Part shown: positions 37,107 to 48,800 of the stretch, piece by piece | Layout of the letters: each line of letters opens with the position of its first letter | Numbering within the stretch: the stretch's first letter is position 1 | Source: Geosiphon pyriformis | Taxonomy: Eukaryota > Glomeromycota > Glomeromycetes > Archaeosporales > Geosiphonaceae | NCBI GenBank assembly: GCA_016748015.1 | Contig: JAAOMT010000047.1 | Span: forward strand, 145,258-209,257 | DNA length: 64,000 bases | Direction of reading: 5' to 3' | Position numbers and translations under genes: made by a program | The notes under the pieces: model-generated | The model's database searches: none | The model's input: only the letters and a program-made list of their open reading frames with translations | Told to the model about the DNA's origin: nothing

Positions 37107-38075
37107 ATGAATAGGCCATTTGGCACTTCACCTGTTACTAGATCTCTTACTACACCTAGTATGTCGACTTGTTGTTATTGCATCAATTTGAAACCGGGTA
37201 TGGTACTTATTTGTTTGCTCATGATGGTATATTATAACAATCTTTTATAATTTCCTTAGTTTTATTTAACATTAATTATCATAAACTAATAAATTATATG
37301 AAATTTTTATTAGATATATAACTTTTTTGGTGGATTTGTAAGATTTGTAAGATTTTTTGATTTTTATGATGTTCAGAATAGAGCAATAACTAATTGTGAG
37401 AATTTAGCATATATTTTTTGTTAAAGTCTTTAATATATTATAGTTTTTTAATAAAAATTATTTTTACTTTTTTAGTAGAAAATTTCGCTGCGGATTTGTA
37501 TCTATTTTTAAGTATTTTTGATGGTATACGCTCTCTTGGATTTTCTCTACGGTTTAATAGTTATTTGTTTTACGGTATGTTTATAAATATCTCCCAATAC
37601 TAAAGATAATTACTTTAATATTTTATTTGGCTAACGCTTAACTTTCTAACCTTTGAACTTCTTTTTTAGAGTAGCCACCACCTCCTCCGCCCATATATTA
37701 CATTTACCTACCTAAACAATGCAATCGAGTTGATTCTTGGGATTATTGTAATGATCCTCTGTAATCGTTTACCCCATGGTAGAATTTATATTTTCCCTGT
37801 AGGGTATTCATATTGTAATTCCCCTTCCCCTTTAGGGCTATTATTTTATATTGTTTCTACAGTTTTAACAACACTATTACAGGTAAGTAAATAGAGTATT
37901 ATATTTTAAAGTAATAATATTTAAAAGAAATTGGTTAAAAATAACTTTAACACCTATTTTCATCCTTTCTTAGATTTATTTCTCTTTGGTTTTTTCTTCA
38001 TATGCTAATAGTTGTCGTGAAAAAGAGGAGATGGCCAACCAAACCTCAGATCACGAGAAGATCACAGTCGCATAA
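37107..38075 (+). CDS. Predicted multi-pass membrane protein, about five exons (one junction unresolved)
   Basis: Likely exons: 37107-37226, 37314-37419, 37476-37574, about 37670-37882 and 37974-38075. The N-terminus is Ser/Thr-rich, followed by CCYCINLKPG and a first hydrophobic segment (MVLICLLMM). A Gly/Phe-rich segment (FFGGFVRF) follows. Exon 4 holds a long hydrophobic stretch (AIELILGIIVMILC) and another (LLFYIVSTVLTTLLQ). Exon 5 continues the membrane segment (IYFSLVFSSYA) and ends in a short polar tail. The plan (Cys-rich start, about four membrane passes, short cytosolic tail) resembles small tetraspan-like proteins of fungi. Exon 3 as drawn ends in phase 1, but exon 4 is open only in a frame needing phase 0 or 2. 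Either an exon border is misplaced or the gene has a one-base lesion. No function is assigned. Confidence 0.6.
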
Positions 38076-39990
38076 TGTTTCCCAATCTCGCTATCGTTTT
38101 TTTGTTTTAATACTCTTTATAACTAATATTCAACAACTTACAATTAAAGTGTCTCATAATTTAGATTTTGCTTGTATACAATAAATCGAATATTATCCTA
38201 TTGATATAAAAACTCATATTTATTTTTAAAATTCCCAAAAAATGTATTCTAACTTGAAAAAGAAAATTTCTACGATTGTTTCACGAGCTAAACAAAGAAA
38301 TGGTAAATCATAAATAGTTCGAAAAAGCTGGGCAGCATCCAGATCCGTATAATGAATTTAAAGGCATCATAACGGACATCAAATAATTTACCCGCTATTT
38401 TCAATAAATTTTTCTAAATAATTAAAAATTTAAAAACAGTGTGATGGCTAAAAAGAGATGTTTCGATATCTTAAAAATTTTTATGGATAATTTTTTTAGA
38501 AATACTATACTTCTTAATTTTTATTACATTTATAGAAAAAGAGAACAAGGATAAAACTATTGCAAGAAATTATCAGGTATTTCAAAATTTATGAGATCAC
38601 AAATTTCCCCTGCAAGTGAATAGGCTTAAATTTTAAAATTTGCCTGCTAAAAATTTTATTGAATTGTGCTCAAGATTTTTTCCCAATCAGAATTTTGAAC
38701 TACTCAAACTTTGAAAGAGCAGAACTCTCATTTCGAAAAACCTAAATGGTGTCTAATATGCCAAAATTGGTATTAAAACAAAATATTAATAATGTAACAT
38801 TCTTCATTCAAGAATTTTCTTTATAATGTTATATTTTGAAGTAATAGGCTATAAATGGCAAGGAATATAAAGTGGGTGATTATAAAGAATTAGTATAAAA
38901 ATATAGAAATGAAATTAATTAGTCTCAGAGATAGCAATTTTCAAAAATTATAAATTTCTAAAGGTTATAAAATAGTTCATATGTTTAAAGTTTCAAACTA
39001 TACTTGTTTTTTACCAAAAAAATTTTTATGAACTATATCTATTTAAAAAGAGTATTCGAAACTTCAAATGACAAATATAATTATTAATAATCTACAGCTT
39101 TAAAATCCATTACTTATATAATTATCCAAATAGATTAACGATCATATTGACAAAGGCTAAATATAAAATTAAAGTATATATACAAATCCAAATATTGGTA
39201 AGTCTTTTAAACCAATTTATTCCAAAAAAAATTGTTTCTCATGATCCCTACCCTCGTACAAAAAAATTTAGAATTTTTTAAAATGTCAATTATAATTACC
39301 ATTATTCAATCTTTTAATATTCATCAATTATACAATATATTAAAAATAAACAATCATTTAATTTTTATCCTACACTTATCATTATTTAAATGTATTTTAT
39401 TTAAAAGTTTAAACTCTTATTACAACAACTGACAATATTTATACCCTGCAAATAAAAGTGTTATTTTTATAGAAAAACGTGACAAGTTTTAATTGAATAT
39501 TTTGTGCAACTCATTTTTTTTTCTGAAAAATTTTTAATTTTCACTTTGGAAAAAAAGATTTTACTAATTCATATCAAAATCTTTCACTCTCTCATTTATT
39601 GCGTTGAATTTCACACGATTAAATTTAAACGAAACTTTTAATTGGTAATGTTCTTAAAAAGTATGGATCGCCACAATTTACACAATTTTAAATTCAAACG
39701 CTCATTAAATCCGATTTAAATCTGATGAAGATAAAATATTGTAAATCAGAGCTTTTCTATTTATCTTTAAGCAATATTTTAATCTTTGAGATAATTCAAA
39801 GAATGACCACTTAATTTGTACGACTGTTTAGTTTGTTTCCTTTTAAACATCGATACTAATCAAGGCACTACTAAAAATTGCGCTGCAGACTAATTGTTAA
39901 TATAAAGCGATAATTTTATGATTTTGTCTAAATAACGAATTTTTTTATATAGCTCCAAATTAGAATTGTCTTTATTATTCAATATTTAAA
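38076..39990. other. AT-rich intergenic DNA, nothing recognised
   Basis: No gene, transposase motif or clear repeat was recognised. Confidence 0.5.
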
Positions 39991-39991
39991 G

Positions 39992-40001
39992 TATATATAT
40001 A
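39992..40001 (+). promoter_or_regulatory. TATA-like box of the Ecm33-like gene
   Basis: TATATATAGA lies about 165 bases upstream of the ATG at 40167. The surroundings become less AT-rich from here on. Confidence 0.3.
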
Positions 40002-40166
40002 GAGGCAGTCCTTTCTTGAATTTATGATCATAAAAAAACAAAAAAACTGCTTTTAATTAAAAGTCAGAAAGAAAAAGTTAAAACAATCACTTTTAAGGTG
40101 TTTGATTATTTAAACATTTTGACTTTCACCAAATCGAAAACATTTGCCCTTGTGGGTAAAAAAGAA

Positions 40167-41585
40167 ATGGAAAGCACTCATCATTTCAACTTTTCCTTTA
40201 TTCAATTTGTATTCATTTTTCTGATTGTGATTCAGAATATAACAGGTGAGTCAAAAAATCGTTTTACAAACTTCTTTAATTTGAATCTTTTCTAATCCTA
40301 AAGTTATCGAAATTTTCAATATAGATGTACATGGTAGATGTGACACTGTAATCCAAGTAGAAAACCAAAATGATCTTTCAGCTCTCAAAAATTGTCCAAT
40401 ATTTTCAGGGACCATTTCTGTAATATCAACCAGGCTCAAAACCCTTACAATCCCATACATAAAAGAGCTACACGGAACAATCCATGTTCAAAATAATCTT
40501 CAACTCGAATCCATCTCAATTCCAAATTTATCAAATGCAAATGACATTGTATTGAATGACAATGCTGCTCTGGCTACTGTAGAAGTTCCTTCTTTATCAA
40601 AGGCAAATACATTCACTATCCATGGAGCACCATCCTTAGAGAGCGTAAGATTTGTATCAGGACTCTCGGAGATTAATAATTTTGAGTTGTCACATACTGG
40701 GGTATCAGAGTTGACTGGTTTAGTTGCCTCGTCGGTCGGTGCTTTGAGATTGATGAATAATGAGAATATTGCAAAAGTTAGTCTGCCTAATCTTGTTTCA
40801 GTCAAAACAATTGACCTGTATTCTAATTCAAATTCTGGACTCCATTTTGCGGTAATTTGAAGCAAGTCTTAAATTAATCTTGGTTTTTTTAATTTACAAT
40901 TTATCCTTTTTTCTTTTTCCCATAGGCACCAAATTTAGAAAACTTCGGAGAGGGGGTTTTTAGAAACCTTGCCTCAGCATCCCTTCCATCCCTAAAGAAG
41001 GTTGCCTCTGATCTTTGCTTCAACGAAAATAAAATGGATATGCTCTCTATACCAAAGTTAGAAGATATTGGCAAAACCTTGATAATCGCAAAAAATGAAA
41101 ACTTGAAATCAACTTTCTTTCCAAACCTATCGCACGTTGGTGGACTATTATTGCAAAATAACCCAAAACTAACCGAAATTGAAGGTTTCAAATCTTTGAA
41201 TAAAGTTGACAAATCGGTAGACATCACGGGTAATTTCTCGAAACTGACCTTATCAAAAGTACAAGATATTAATGGTGGATTAAATGTCCAATCAAGCTCT
41301 TCAGAATTTTCGTGCAACGAGATCAATGAATTAAAAGAAAAAAATATCGTCAAAGGAAAAGATTTTGTTTGTAAATCTGGTGTCAAGGATCCAAAGCCCC
41401 TCGGAAATTCTAAAGACTCGGACGACAAGACAAAGGATAAAAATAATACAACAAAGACTGAAATACACCCATCACCTACTGGTAAGTTACAGAAAAATGA
41501 AGCGGGACATAATGGAATTGGGAGGATTAACATTGTTAAATTCATTTTGGGATTCGTTGTTGTGATTGTATTAGAAAGTTGGTAA
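40167..41585 (+). CDS. Ecm33/SPS2-like GPI-anchored cell-surface protein, three exons
   Basis: Predicted 421 residues. Exons: 40167-40245, 40325-40851, 40926-41585 (1266 bases). Exon 1 encodes a signal peptide (FIQFVFIFLIVIQNITG). The body has receptor-L-domain/leucine-rich-like repeats as in the Ecm33 family: an initial Cys pair (GRCDTV and LKNCPIF), FSGTISV, LHGTIHVQNN, then repeated L-x-S-x-x-x-P-x-L units, and a late pair at DLCFNEN and FSCNEI. After that comes a Ser/Thr/Lys/Asp-rich spacer and a C-terminal hydrophobic segment (NIVKFILGFVVVIVL) that fits a GPI signal, with a Gly/Asn-rich cleavage region before it. In other fungi Ecm33 proteins support wall integrity and mannoprotein organisation. 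The start MESTHH is chosen because the upstream in-frame start precedes a non-conserved stretch. Antisense frames are shadows. Confidence 0.85.
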
Positions 41586-42304
41586 TGTTGTGTTTTTCGA
41601 CGTTCCACATCTTATTGCTTTGGAGGTTTAAATGATTAGTTTATTGATAAATTTTTAAGATGCAATTTTAGTTTAATAAATTTATTAGTAATAATGTGGG
41701 ATTATATAATAAATTTAATTATTTTGCAAAATATCATGTTTATTGAGATTTCAAATGTGTCGTATAGTTCATTATTTTAGAAGACCTCTTATAAAATCTT
41801 GTCCTTGAACTGGGGTTAGATATTGGAAAAATTAAAGTTTTCAATGATCCCAGATAAAATTTTGTATTTAAAGAATTTTCTTTCTTGAACTTTGTTTATG
41901 ATGCACTTTTGTGTATTATGTAAATTAATATAAAATAAATTACTCTGTTTATATTCTTAAAAACTATTTTTAGGTTTTATTCCCAAGCTTTTTACCTATT
42001 TCTTAAGGTAATGCTAAAAATGAGTTTTAGAGAGCATTATTCAATGGAACCACATATTTCTCATCTTTTTTGATTAAAATTATTTTTCAAATCTCAGGTC
42101 CCATAAAATGCCTTCAGGGATCTTTACCACTGAAAATGGAAAAAGTAGGCATCCGGAAAATAAAATTCCACCCTGCTTTTATAAGATTCTTCTTATAAAA
42201 TATTTATTCCGATTGTGCATTTATTATAATATACGATGAGTTTCTAATAGAAAATCTTTTATTTTAAACAAATTATTTTACTGTAAAACATTCTGTTTCA
42301 TTAA

Positions 42305-42790
42305 ATAGATACAATAGGAGCGAATTTCTAAATGGACCCATAAACATTTGAACGACGATTGGAATCAGACTATTTTTAGGGATGAAACAACTTTTTGTCT
42401 CTTTAGAAACACGATAGAACGCTGGTATAGAGATTTACGACTAACTCACGGCCTACCAAAAGATTGAGAAAAACTTTTGCTTGGGTTGGTTTCTATAAGG
42501 AAAGTAAAACAAGTTTACTAGAATAATGACTAGTGAATTTTATGTAGAAATACTTCGGGCTCGTTTATCTGAACTAAAACGAAAGCTAGGAAGTAGGTGG
42601 CGATTCCAACAAGACAATCATAAAAGTCAGATTGCTCAAGCATTTCTTACCGCCAATGTGCCCAATTTTATAGACTGGCTCGCCCACAGCCCAAAAATTT
42701 AGAATTAGAATAATGTATGCAGGAGGAATCGGTGATTGAAATGAATGGTGATCATTAAACATATCGAATAAAAGCCCTAGTTTTCAAGAA
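42305..42790 (+). mobile_element. Tc1/mariner-type transposase relic (central part)
   Basis: Broken frames give WNQTIFRDETTFCLFRNT (about 42360-42415; first catalytic Asp in the F-x-D-E motif). RWRFQQDNHKSQIAQAFL (about 42598-42650; second Asp) and VPNFIDWLAHSPK follow. The third acidic region (normally LNPIE) is missing. Several stops and frameshifts are present and no intact frame remains. Confidence 0.8.
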
Positions 42791-43809
42791 GCAGGTTTCA
42801 TGTGATTTTATGCATTAGTAACCATTTAATTAATTTTAAAAAGTTTTCTCTCATGAAAGAGAAGTTGGGTCTTAAATTTCTCAAGATTATAGGAAAATCA
42901 TTATGTTTTTATATCCTTCTCGGTTTATAATAATACTATGAGTTATTCCTTTGATTCAATCAATTAAAATTTATCGATAAATTAAGAATAAAACTTGATC
43001 ATACAACTTCTACAAAATACTTTTTTTGGAGGCAAACACATAAATACTAGTGTGAAAAAGTGATTAAAATTAAATTATATTAAATTATATTGAAATATAT
43101 TTGATTATAGTGCAGGTGTTTGAAAGGAGTAATTATAGCAATTCTTATCTGCTTTGAATCATTTGTATTAAATGTAATGTTTTTGCCTTGAGCATGTATA
43201 ATATGAAAAAATATAGTATTAATTGAATTTTTGGAGTTTTAGATTCTGTATCCAACCCCCTTTTAATGTAGAAATTAAATTTGTAAAGAATTACAAATAA
43301 TTAAGGTTCAGAAATCTAAGAAAATGCAAAGTTTATTAATTTAGTAATTTTAATTTTGTGTTATTTGCCATGGCAACAGGACTCATCGTAATTCTTTCTA
43401 TTGAAAATGGTATTTAGTGAAATATTGAGGTATTAATAAAAAAACTTCAGTACCAATTTTGGTTTTCTTGGTTAATATGCTCTTAAAATAAAAATTAATT
43501 ATTTGAACTTTTTTAATTACCAAGAATATTGGTTTCTATGGATTAAAAATTATTAAACTAGACCTTCCTAGGTTTTAAGTGAGTGAGCGCTGGATGCAAT
43601 TCAGAAATATTTGTGCATTTTTTGCAATCAAAGAAAATTTTTGAATAGACAACAGCTATAGAAAGATAGGGTGAAAAATGAGGCTCCACAAGAATTTTAG
43701 TAATACCGTCTACTGAACATAGATAATGGTTTAGAGACTGGTTTTTCTCAAATAATAACCTTAAAAATTTCGAATAAAGTGTGAATATTATTAAAGATGA
43801 CAGATTTTA

Positions 43810-44230
43810 AAGTTGTGGGTGGGCTATCATTAATAAAATGATATATTCGAAAAATATTTTCAAAGCTCTAAATTAATTTTAGAATATAGCAAATTATTGA
43901 TTTCAAGAAAACCCAACAAACTATGTAAAATTATTATATTTCAAAAAATTATAGAATTAGAGTACATTTTTAATAGCCATAACTACTTTCTTGAAAATTA
44001 TAATTAATTTTAACACAATTTTTAACTATTTTTTTTTGAAAGGGTTCTTTATAAATATCATTATTGCTCGTTTGATTCGAAAAGACGTCTATACCTTGTC
44101 TCATCTTAGGTATTACCACAACTATTAGTGATTTTGAATCACTATGTAGAAGATTCATCTTGGTTTGAGTAATTCTAAAGAAATTCTCAAAAACTGACAC
44201 AAGCAATAATGTGGGAAGATTAAGTTTAAA
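43810..44230 (+). repeat. Dispersed repeat, copy 2 (partner near 3.9-4.3 kb)
   Basis: Direct-orientation match to 3905-4330. The minus strand has a 78-residue open frame (43970-44206) with a stretch reading TKMNLLHSDSKSLIVVVIP, not assignable to a family by eye. Confidence 0.6.
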
Positions 44231-45791
44231 TTTTTAGAATTCAGCTCAATAAAAATAAAGTCTCAATTCTTTCACATGAAATTATGATAATATTTTGCGA
44301 AAAATAATCTATGAAGTTTTAATTATTTCTTTTCTAAATCCCAGCTAGGCTTTAACATAAGAAATGAGTAAAAAAAAATTTTATCAAAATTGGAATTTTC
44401 AAGAAAAAGCTCTATCAATTAATAAATAGTTGAATTAGATTACTAAGTAAGATTTTCAAAGTCAAAAAGAAAAAACTTTTCTTTTTTGATCTTAAATGAG
44501 CGTGGTTAATAAAAGATGTTGGTCTAGTGTAGCATTTTTACGCCATGAGGAAAATTGCATTTGACAAAAAAAAGTTGGCATTGAAGATGGTTTATAAAAC
44601 CTTTCAATTTGATAATTTTCATCATAATAAAGCTTAAGATTATTAGGGAATTTAAATAAATTTCAACGGAATTGACTTGAAATATTTAGCCATAATGGCA
44701 AAGTTAACATTATTTAATATTGATTATACATACATTCTTACTTTCAAAAACTAAAAAATATTAATATTTTTGATAAAATATTTTCTGTCAAGTTTCACTT
44801 GAACAAAAAATATTGAAAGTTAACTAAAAGATAAAGCAATTTTAATCAAATAATTTGTTAATTCATTCAATGATGATTAATGATTACTTTTAATTTTATA
44901 TTAGGCAGAATTTCATAAAGTATTTTTGATTAATATTTAACATCTAGTGTGACTTTTAATAAACAGATGGGTACTTAAAAATTAGAACAATTTTGTCAAT
45001 ATAAAAATAACTTTATTACTGAAAAACAAAATCTACCAATGAGGCGCATAACCCTTTTTTTATAACTTTATAAATTTTAACATCGAGTCAAGCTTCTGTT
45101 TGTGAGTTTCGGTTTTGATAAAATAATGATAGCATTGAAAAAGTTTTAAATAAGTTTTGGAAATGTTAGAAAATGATATATTTTTAATTATTTATTTGAT
45201 GTACAATATAATGAAATCACAAGTTGATGTTTTTTCTTAAAAGATTTGGATTTGAGAGTTTTCGAATAAATCTTATCAGCTTTTATATATAGTAATAACT
45301 AATTTTATTAGAAATTTTTATATAGTAAATATATTTTAATATTGTTTAATATTTTTTATTATAACTTATTTTTTTTATATATACTTTTTATACTTGAAAT
45401 TTTGCAAGTTCAATGCTAAAACTGTTTTAGTTGATTGTAAATTATCATAAAAAAAATTGTTTTTTGAGCTTTTAAAATTAAAAAAATTAAAAAAAAAACT
45501 TCTTTTTTTTCAATTAACCAACTTTCAAATTACTGTAAACTCTTTTCAATGAAAAAATAATATTAAATTCTATCATAAATATATTAATAAAATATTATAA
45601 AAATCAATTATATACATTAAAATATTCATTAATATAGTAATTTAATATTTTTGAAAATTTATTTTCATATATTAAAAATTTTCTACACCAAGATCAATTA
45701 TTCTATTATTTGTTACTTTTATTTATCTTTGTTATCAAAAATTTTTATTGCGTTACTATCTTTTAACTATAATATAATTATGTTATTATGT

Positions 45792-45796
45792 TATTA

Positions 45797-45842
<46 letters not shown>

Positions 45843-45843
45843 T
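45792..45843. repeat. (ATT)n microsatellite
   Basis: About 16 ATT units inside AT-rich non-coding DNA. Confidence 0.9.
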
Positions 45844-46167
45844 ATTGTTCTTGTTGTTTTATATTTGTTTGGCGTCTTTGTGTATTATAACTGCTTAAAA
45901 ATTTTCATCGTTAAACCTGTTTAATCAATCTTAGTATGATTTGTAGCCAATAATAGTTTAATGAAAAACGACATTTTTTATGGTTAAAGAATGAATGATT
46001 TTATTAATTCGATTGGTTAAACTATTTGAAAATAGAGAAACAGCATAAATATCAACTCCCGCCTTTAAAAAATTACTTTCTAAGCTTACTATTAAAAAAA
46101 GTTTTTTTAAAAAAAATCCTCTTCGAATAATAACCTATTCACATTTTTATCCACACTTATCCATATA

Positions 46168-46323
46168 ATGGAAAACGAAGTAATTGAAAGTACTTGTCCG
46201 TATACTCATGATTGCAACAAATGTGAACTTTGTCAAGACTGCATTCAAAGAGATATTTATAATGGTTGTAGAGAATGCCAGTTAAGGTTTTTTAAAAAAC
46301 TTTACCATCGACTTTTCAAGTAG
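46168..46323 (+). CDS. Small Cys-rich open frame (51 residues) in front of the kinase relic
   Basis: The frame contains CPYTHDCNKCELCQDC and GCRECQ, so eight Cys within about 30 residues in C-x(n)-C pairs. It ends KKLYHRLFK. A short Cys-rich zinc-like segment ahead of the kinase domain is common in the expanded kinase families of arbuscular mycorrhizal fungi. It may therefore be the remnant N-terminus of the kinase pseudogene that starts 25 bases downstream. It could also be an independent tiny gene. No domain is assigned with certainty. Confidence 0.4.
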   Translation: MENEVIESTCPYTHDCNKCELCQDCIQRDIYNGCRECQLRFFKKLYHRLFK

Positions 46324-46348
46324 TAATTAAGTAATTGACGAAATAATA

Positions 46349-47294
46349 ATGAATCCAATCTATATTCCAACTACTGAAGATTATTTTAGTAGTTTAAATT
46401 ATTATAAATGGGTTCTATTGGATAGTTTGTCGAAGATCAAGGAAATTTCTAGAGGAGTGTTCGGTACAATTTATAAACATGGGTTGATGGATTAATTGAT
46501 GTAGAAACTATAAAACATCATGATGAATTAGAATATAAAAAGATGGAATATAAGGTTAGAAGTAGCAGTAAAAACTATAAAGAACAGTGAAGAAGTGTTT
46601 AAAGAAGTAAATAAAGTATTAATATTTATATTAATATTTAATTCAAATTTTATTTACGATATATTTCCTTTTATCATTTTTTACACAGTTAAAAGTTAAA
46701 TATTCAAAGATCTTTATTCATAAGGGGCTCTTAGCTAGATCAATCATTTCAATGTATGGGCTTATTCAAAACCCTGAAACACTCGACTATAGAATTGTGA
46801 TGGAGTTCGCCCCAGAAGGAGACATGCGAAAATATTTGACAACAAATTCCAATCTACTGGCTGATATCATAGATTATGGATCGCGTACAAAATAGCTGAA
46901 GGACTTGATGATATTCTTCTGGTATAGTTCATCGTAATCTACACTCGGGCAACATCCTACAACATAGTCAAAGTTATAATAAGTATTGGAGACCTAATCG
47001 GATGCTAATCCGTTAAATCGTCCTACTGCTAAGGAAGTTCAAATGAAGTTGTATAACTTTTTGCAGATGTATAAGGGTTTTGGGGAGAAGACTAAAGCTG
47101 AAGTGGCAATAAAGAATGAGTCTACAGGTGAAGAGAGGCCTGAAATAAAACAGTTTTTAGAATCAAAAAATTACGTAGACGAAATGTTAAAGAACGACTC
47201 AACAACAGATTACTTTACAACGAGGATTCATTCAGGAGCAGTTTATAGAAGTCGTCTTTTCACTATGCAAATGACTCAAGAAATATATGGTTAG
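46349..47294 (+). pseudogene. Protein kinase (TKL-like, expanded fungal family) pseudogene
   Basis: Pieces in order: YKWVLLDSLSKIKEISRG followed by VFGTIYK (the Gly loop, about 46408-46480), then a stop. EVAVKTIKNSEEVFKEV with the catalytic Lys follows (about 46560-46610). Then come LIQNPETLDYRIVMEFAPEG and DMRKYL (about 46762-46840), and GIVHRNLHSGNIL (about 46920-46958). After that the activation segment (DFG to APE) is missing, and the text resumes at DANPLNRPTAKEV (about 47003-47042). It runs into a 70-residue tail with HSGAVYRSRL, typical of these kinases. Stops, frameshifts and the deleted activation loop show it is dead. The catalytic-loop Asp is also replaced by Asn (HRN). An intron may separate the Lys block from the hinge block. 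Confidence 0.85.
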
Positions 47295-48096
47295 TTTATC
47301 TAATTTATTAGAGTTTTTATATTGATTAATTTTTTGATTTAATTATTATATATTGAAATTTACTATAATTTACTATAATTTACATTAATTTTAAAAGAAT
47401 TAATCTATTTACCTGAAGGTAATAAATTACATCTATCTTAACAATTAATAAAGTTTATGCTCTTGTTTAACACTTATTTATTTTTACTATCTATTTATGT
47501 TTTGATGACTTTTAATCTTTGTCTTCCATTCGTAAGTAACAATCATTTTCAACTCTATAATGATATTATTATTATTATTGTTATTTTAATTAATTAATTT
47601 TTTCATATGTTATATATTCTAGTTTATTTAATTAAAGTTTTTTAAAATAAAAAGCAGGTTTAAATGTTTGAATTCATTAAAGTCTTTATTTATTTTCTAA
47701 AATAATATATTGGGAAATTTGTGCACAGCCCAATTAAAAAAAATTAATTATTAAAATTTACTAAAACTGGTTTAATTTTAATGGTTAAAACAATAATTGT
47801 TATTTTAAAACAAAAAAAATTCATATTATTATTATTATTATTATTACAAATCAAAAATATAAATAAAGTTAAATTTAAAAACTGTAAATCTTTATTTTGA
47901 ATTTTTTTAATATAATTACATGCTATATTATAAGTTAAAATTTTTAAATATCTAATTAAAATAATACTAATTTCTAATATTTTATTATTATTACTATTAT
48001 TGTTCGATATCAATATTTTTATCATTTACTATTATTATTATTTTTAAAATAATATAATTGAGCATTTTAAATTGTTCTTTGGGGGTCAATTTACTG
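47295..48096. other. AT-rich gene-free DNA with short (ATT)n runs
   Basis: Nothing recognised beyond small ATT runs at about 47565-47580, 47825-47847 and 47980-48040. Confidence 0.5.
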
Positions 48097-48800
48097 ATAA
48101 AAGCCAGGGGCGTGAAAAGAGACCATTGAAGTTCTAGAGATTTTATTAGTCACAAAGTTTGAACCATCATAGGTTGAAGTGATATTTTTAAGCTGAATTA
48201 CAAAAATTGGCGAAATATTTGTTTGGATTAAATGTATTCAAAATTAGTTTTGGCTCTAGGATTATATATACAATCTTTAAATACGGACGCAAAAACCTCA
48301 CAGATTCCATGATTTAAATTGATAATTAGTCTTTGAAAAGGTATTTAGAGAGCAGGAAAATTTAATGTAAGTTTTTACTAAAGAAATTTCATTTTTAAAG
48401 AGCTTGATTGAATATGTAACTATTAATCTCATCAAAAATTGGAGCATATTGTAATTAAATACCATTATCATACAAACTAATAAGTTTACAACGATATATT
48501 TGGAAGGAACTTTTGTTTTTTTTTTGTATAAAATGGCTATTTTATAAAATAAAAAATGATGTATATTTAACCTTTTTTTTGAATTCGGTTTGTCACATAA
48601 TATTTTTAAATAGAATTAGCTAATGACTATAAAATTTTATAATACTTGAAAAACCGAAAAAAACCCAATTATAAGCTTATGCTTTTATGGACTTTCCAAT
48701 CGACTGGCTTCATGAATTGTTTTGAAACATAAAAAATTTTACTAAAAATCAATTAAATTAAGTTGAACTGAAGTGATCAGGCCTAATTCTCAAGTGAAGC
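48097..48800 (-). repeat. Partial copy of the palindrome-loop repeat, opposite orientation
   Basis: Reverse complement of about 13140-13870. Shared blocks include GAATTAGGCCTGAT, AATATCACTTCAACCT and the stretch around TCCATGATTTAAATTGATAA. It ends on the right at a CAAGTGAAGCAATTAG variant of the inverted terminus. The part corresponding to 13870-14060 is missing. No palindrome arms flank this copy. Confidence 0.8.

Larger units (their letters stand above)
42791..46167. other. AT-rich DNA with one dispersed repeat and a microsatellite
   Basis: No intact gene. It contains repeat copy 2 (43810-44230) and an (ATT)n tract at about 45792-45843. The remainder is low complexity. Confidence 0.5.

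Noticed and set aside
40500-41608. Minus-strand open frames of 121 and 235 residues over the Ecm33-like gene
   Set aside because: They lie antisense to a well-supported three-exon gene and show no motif of their own.
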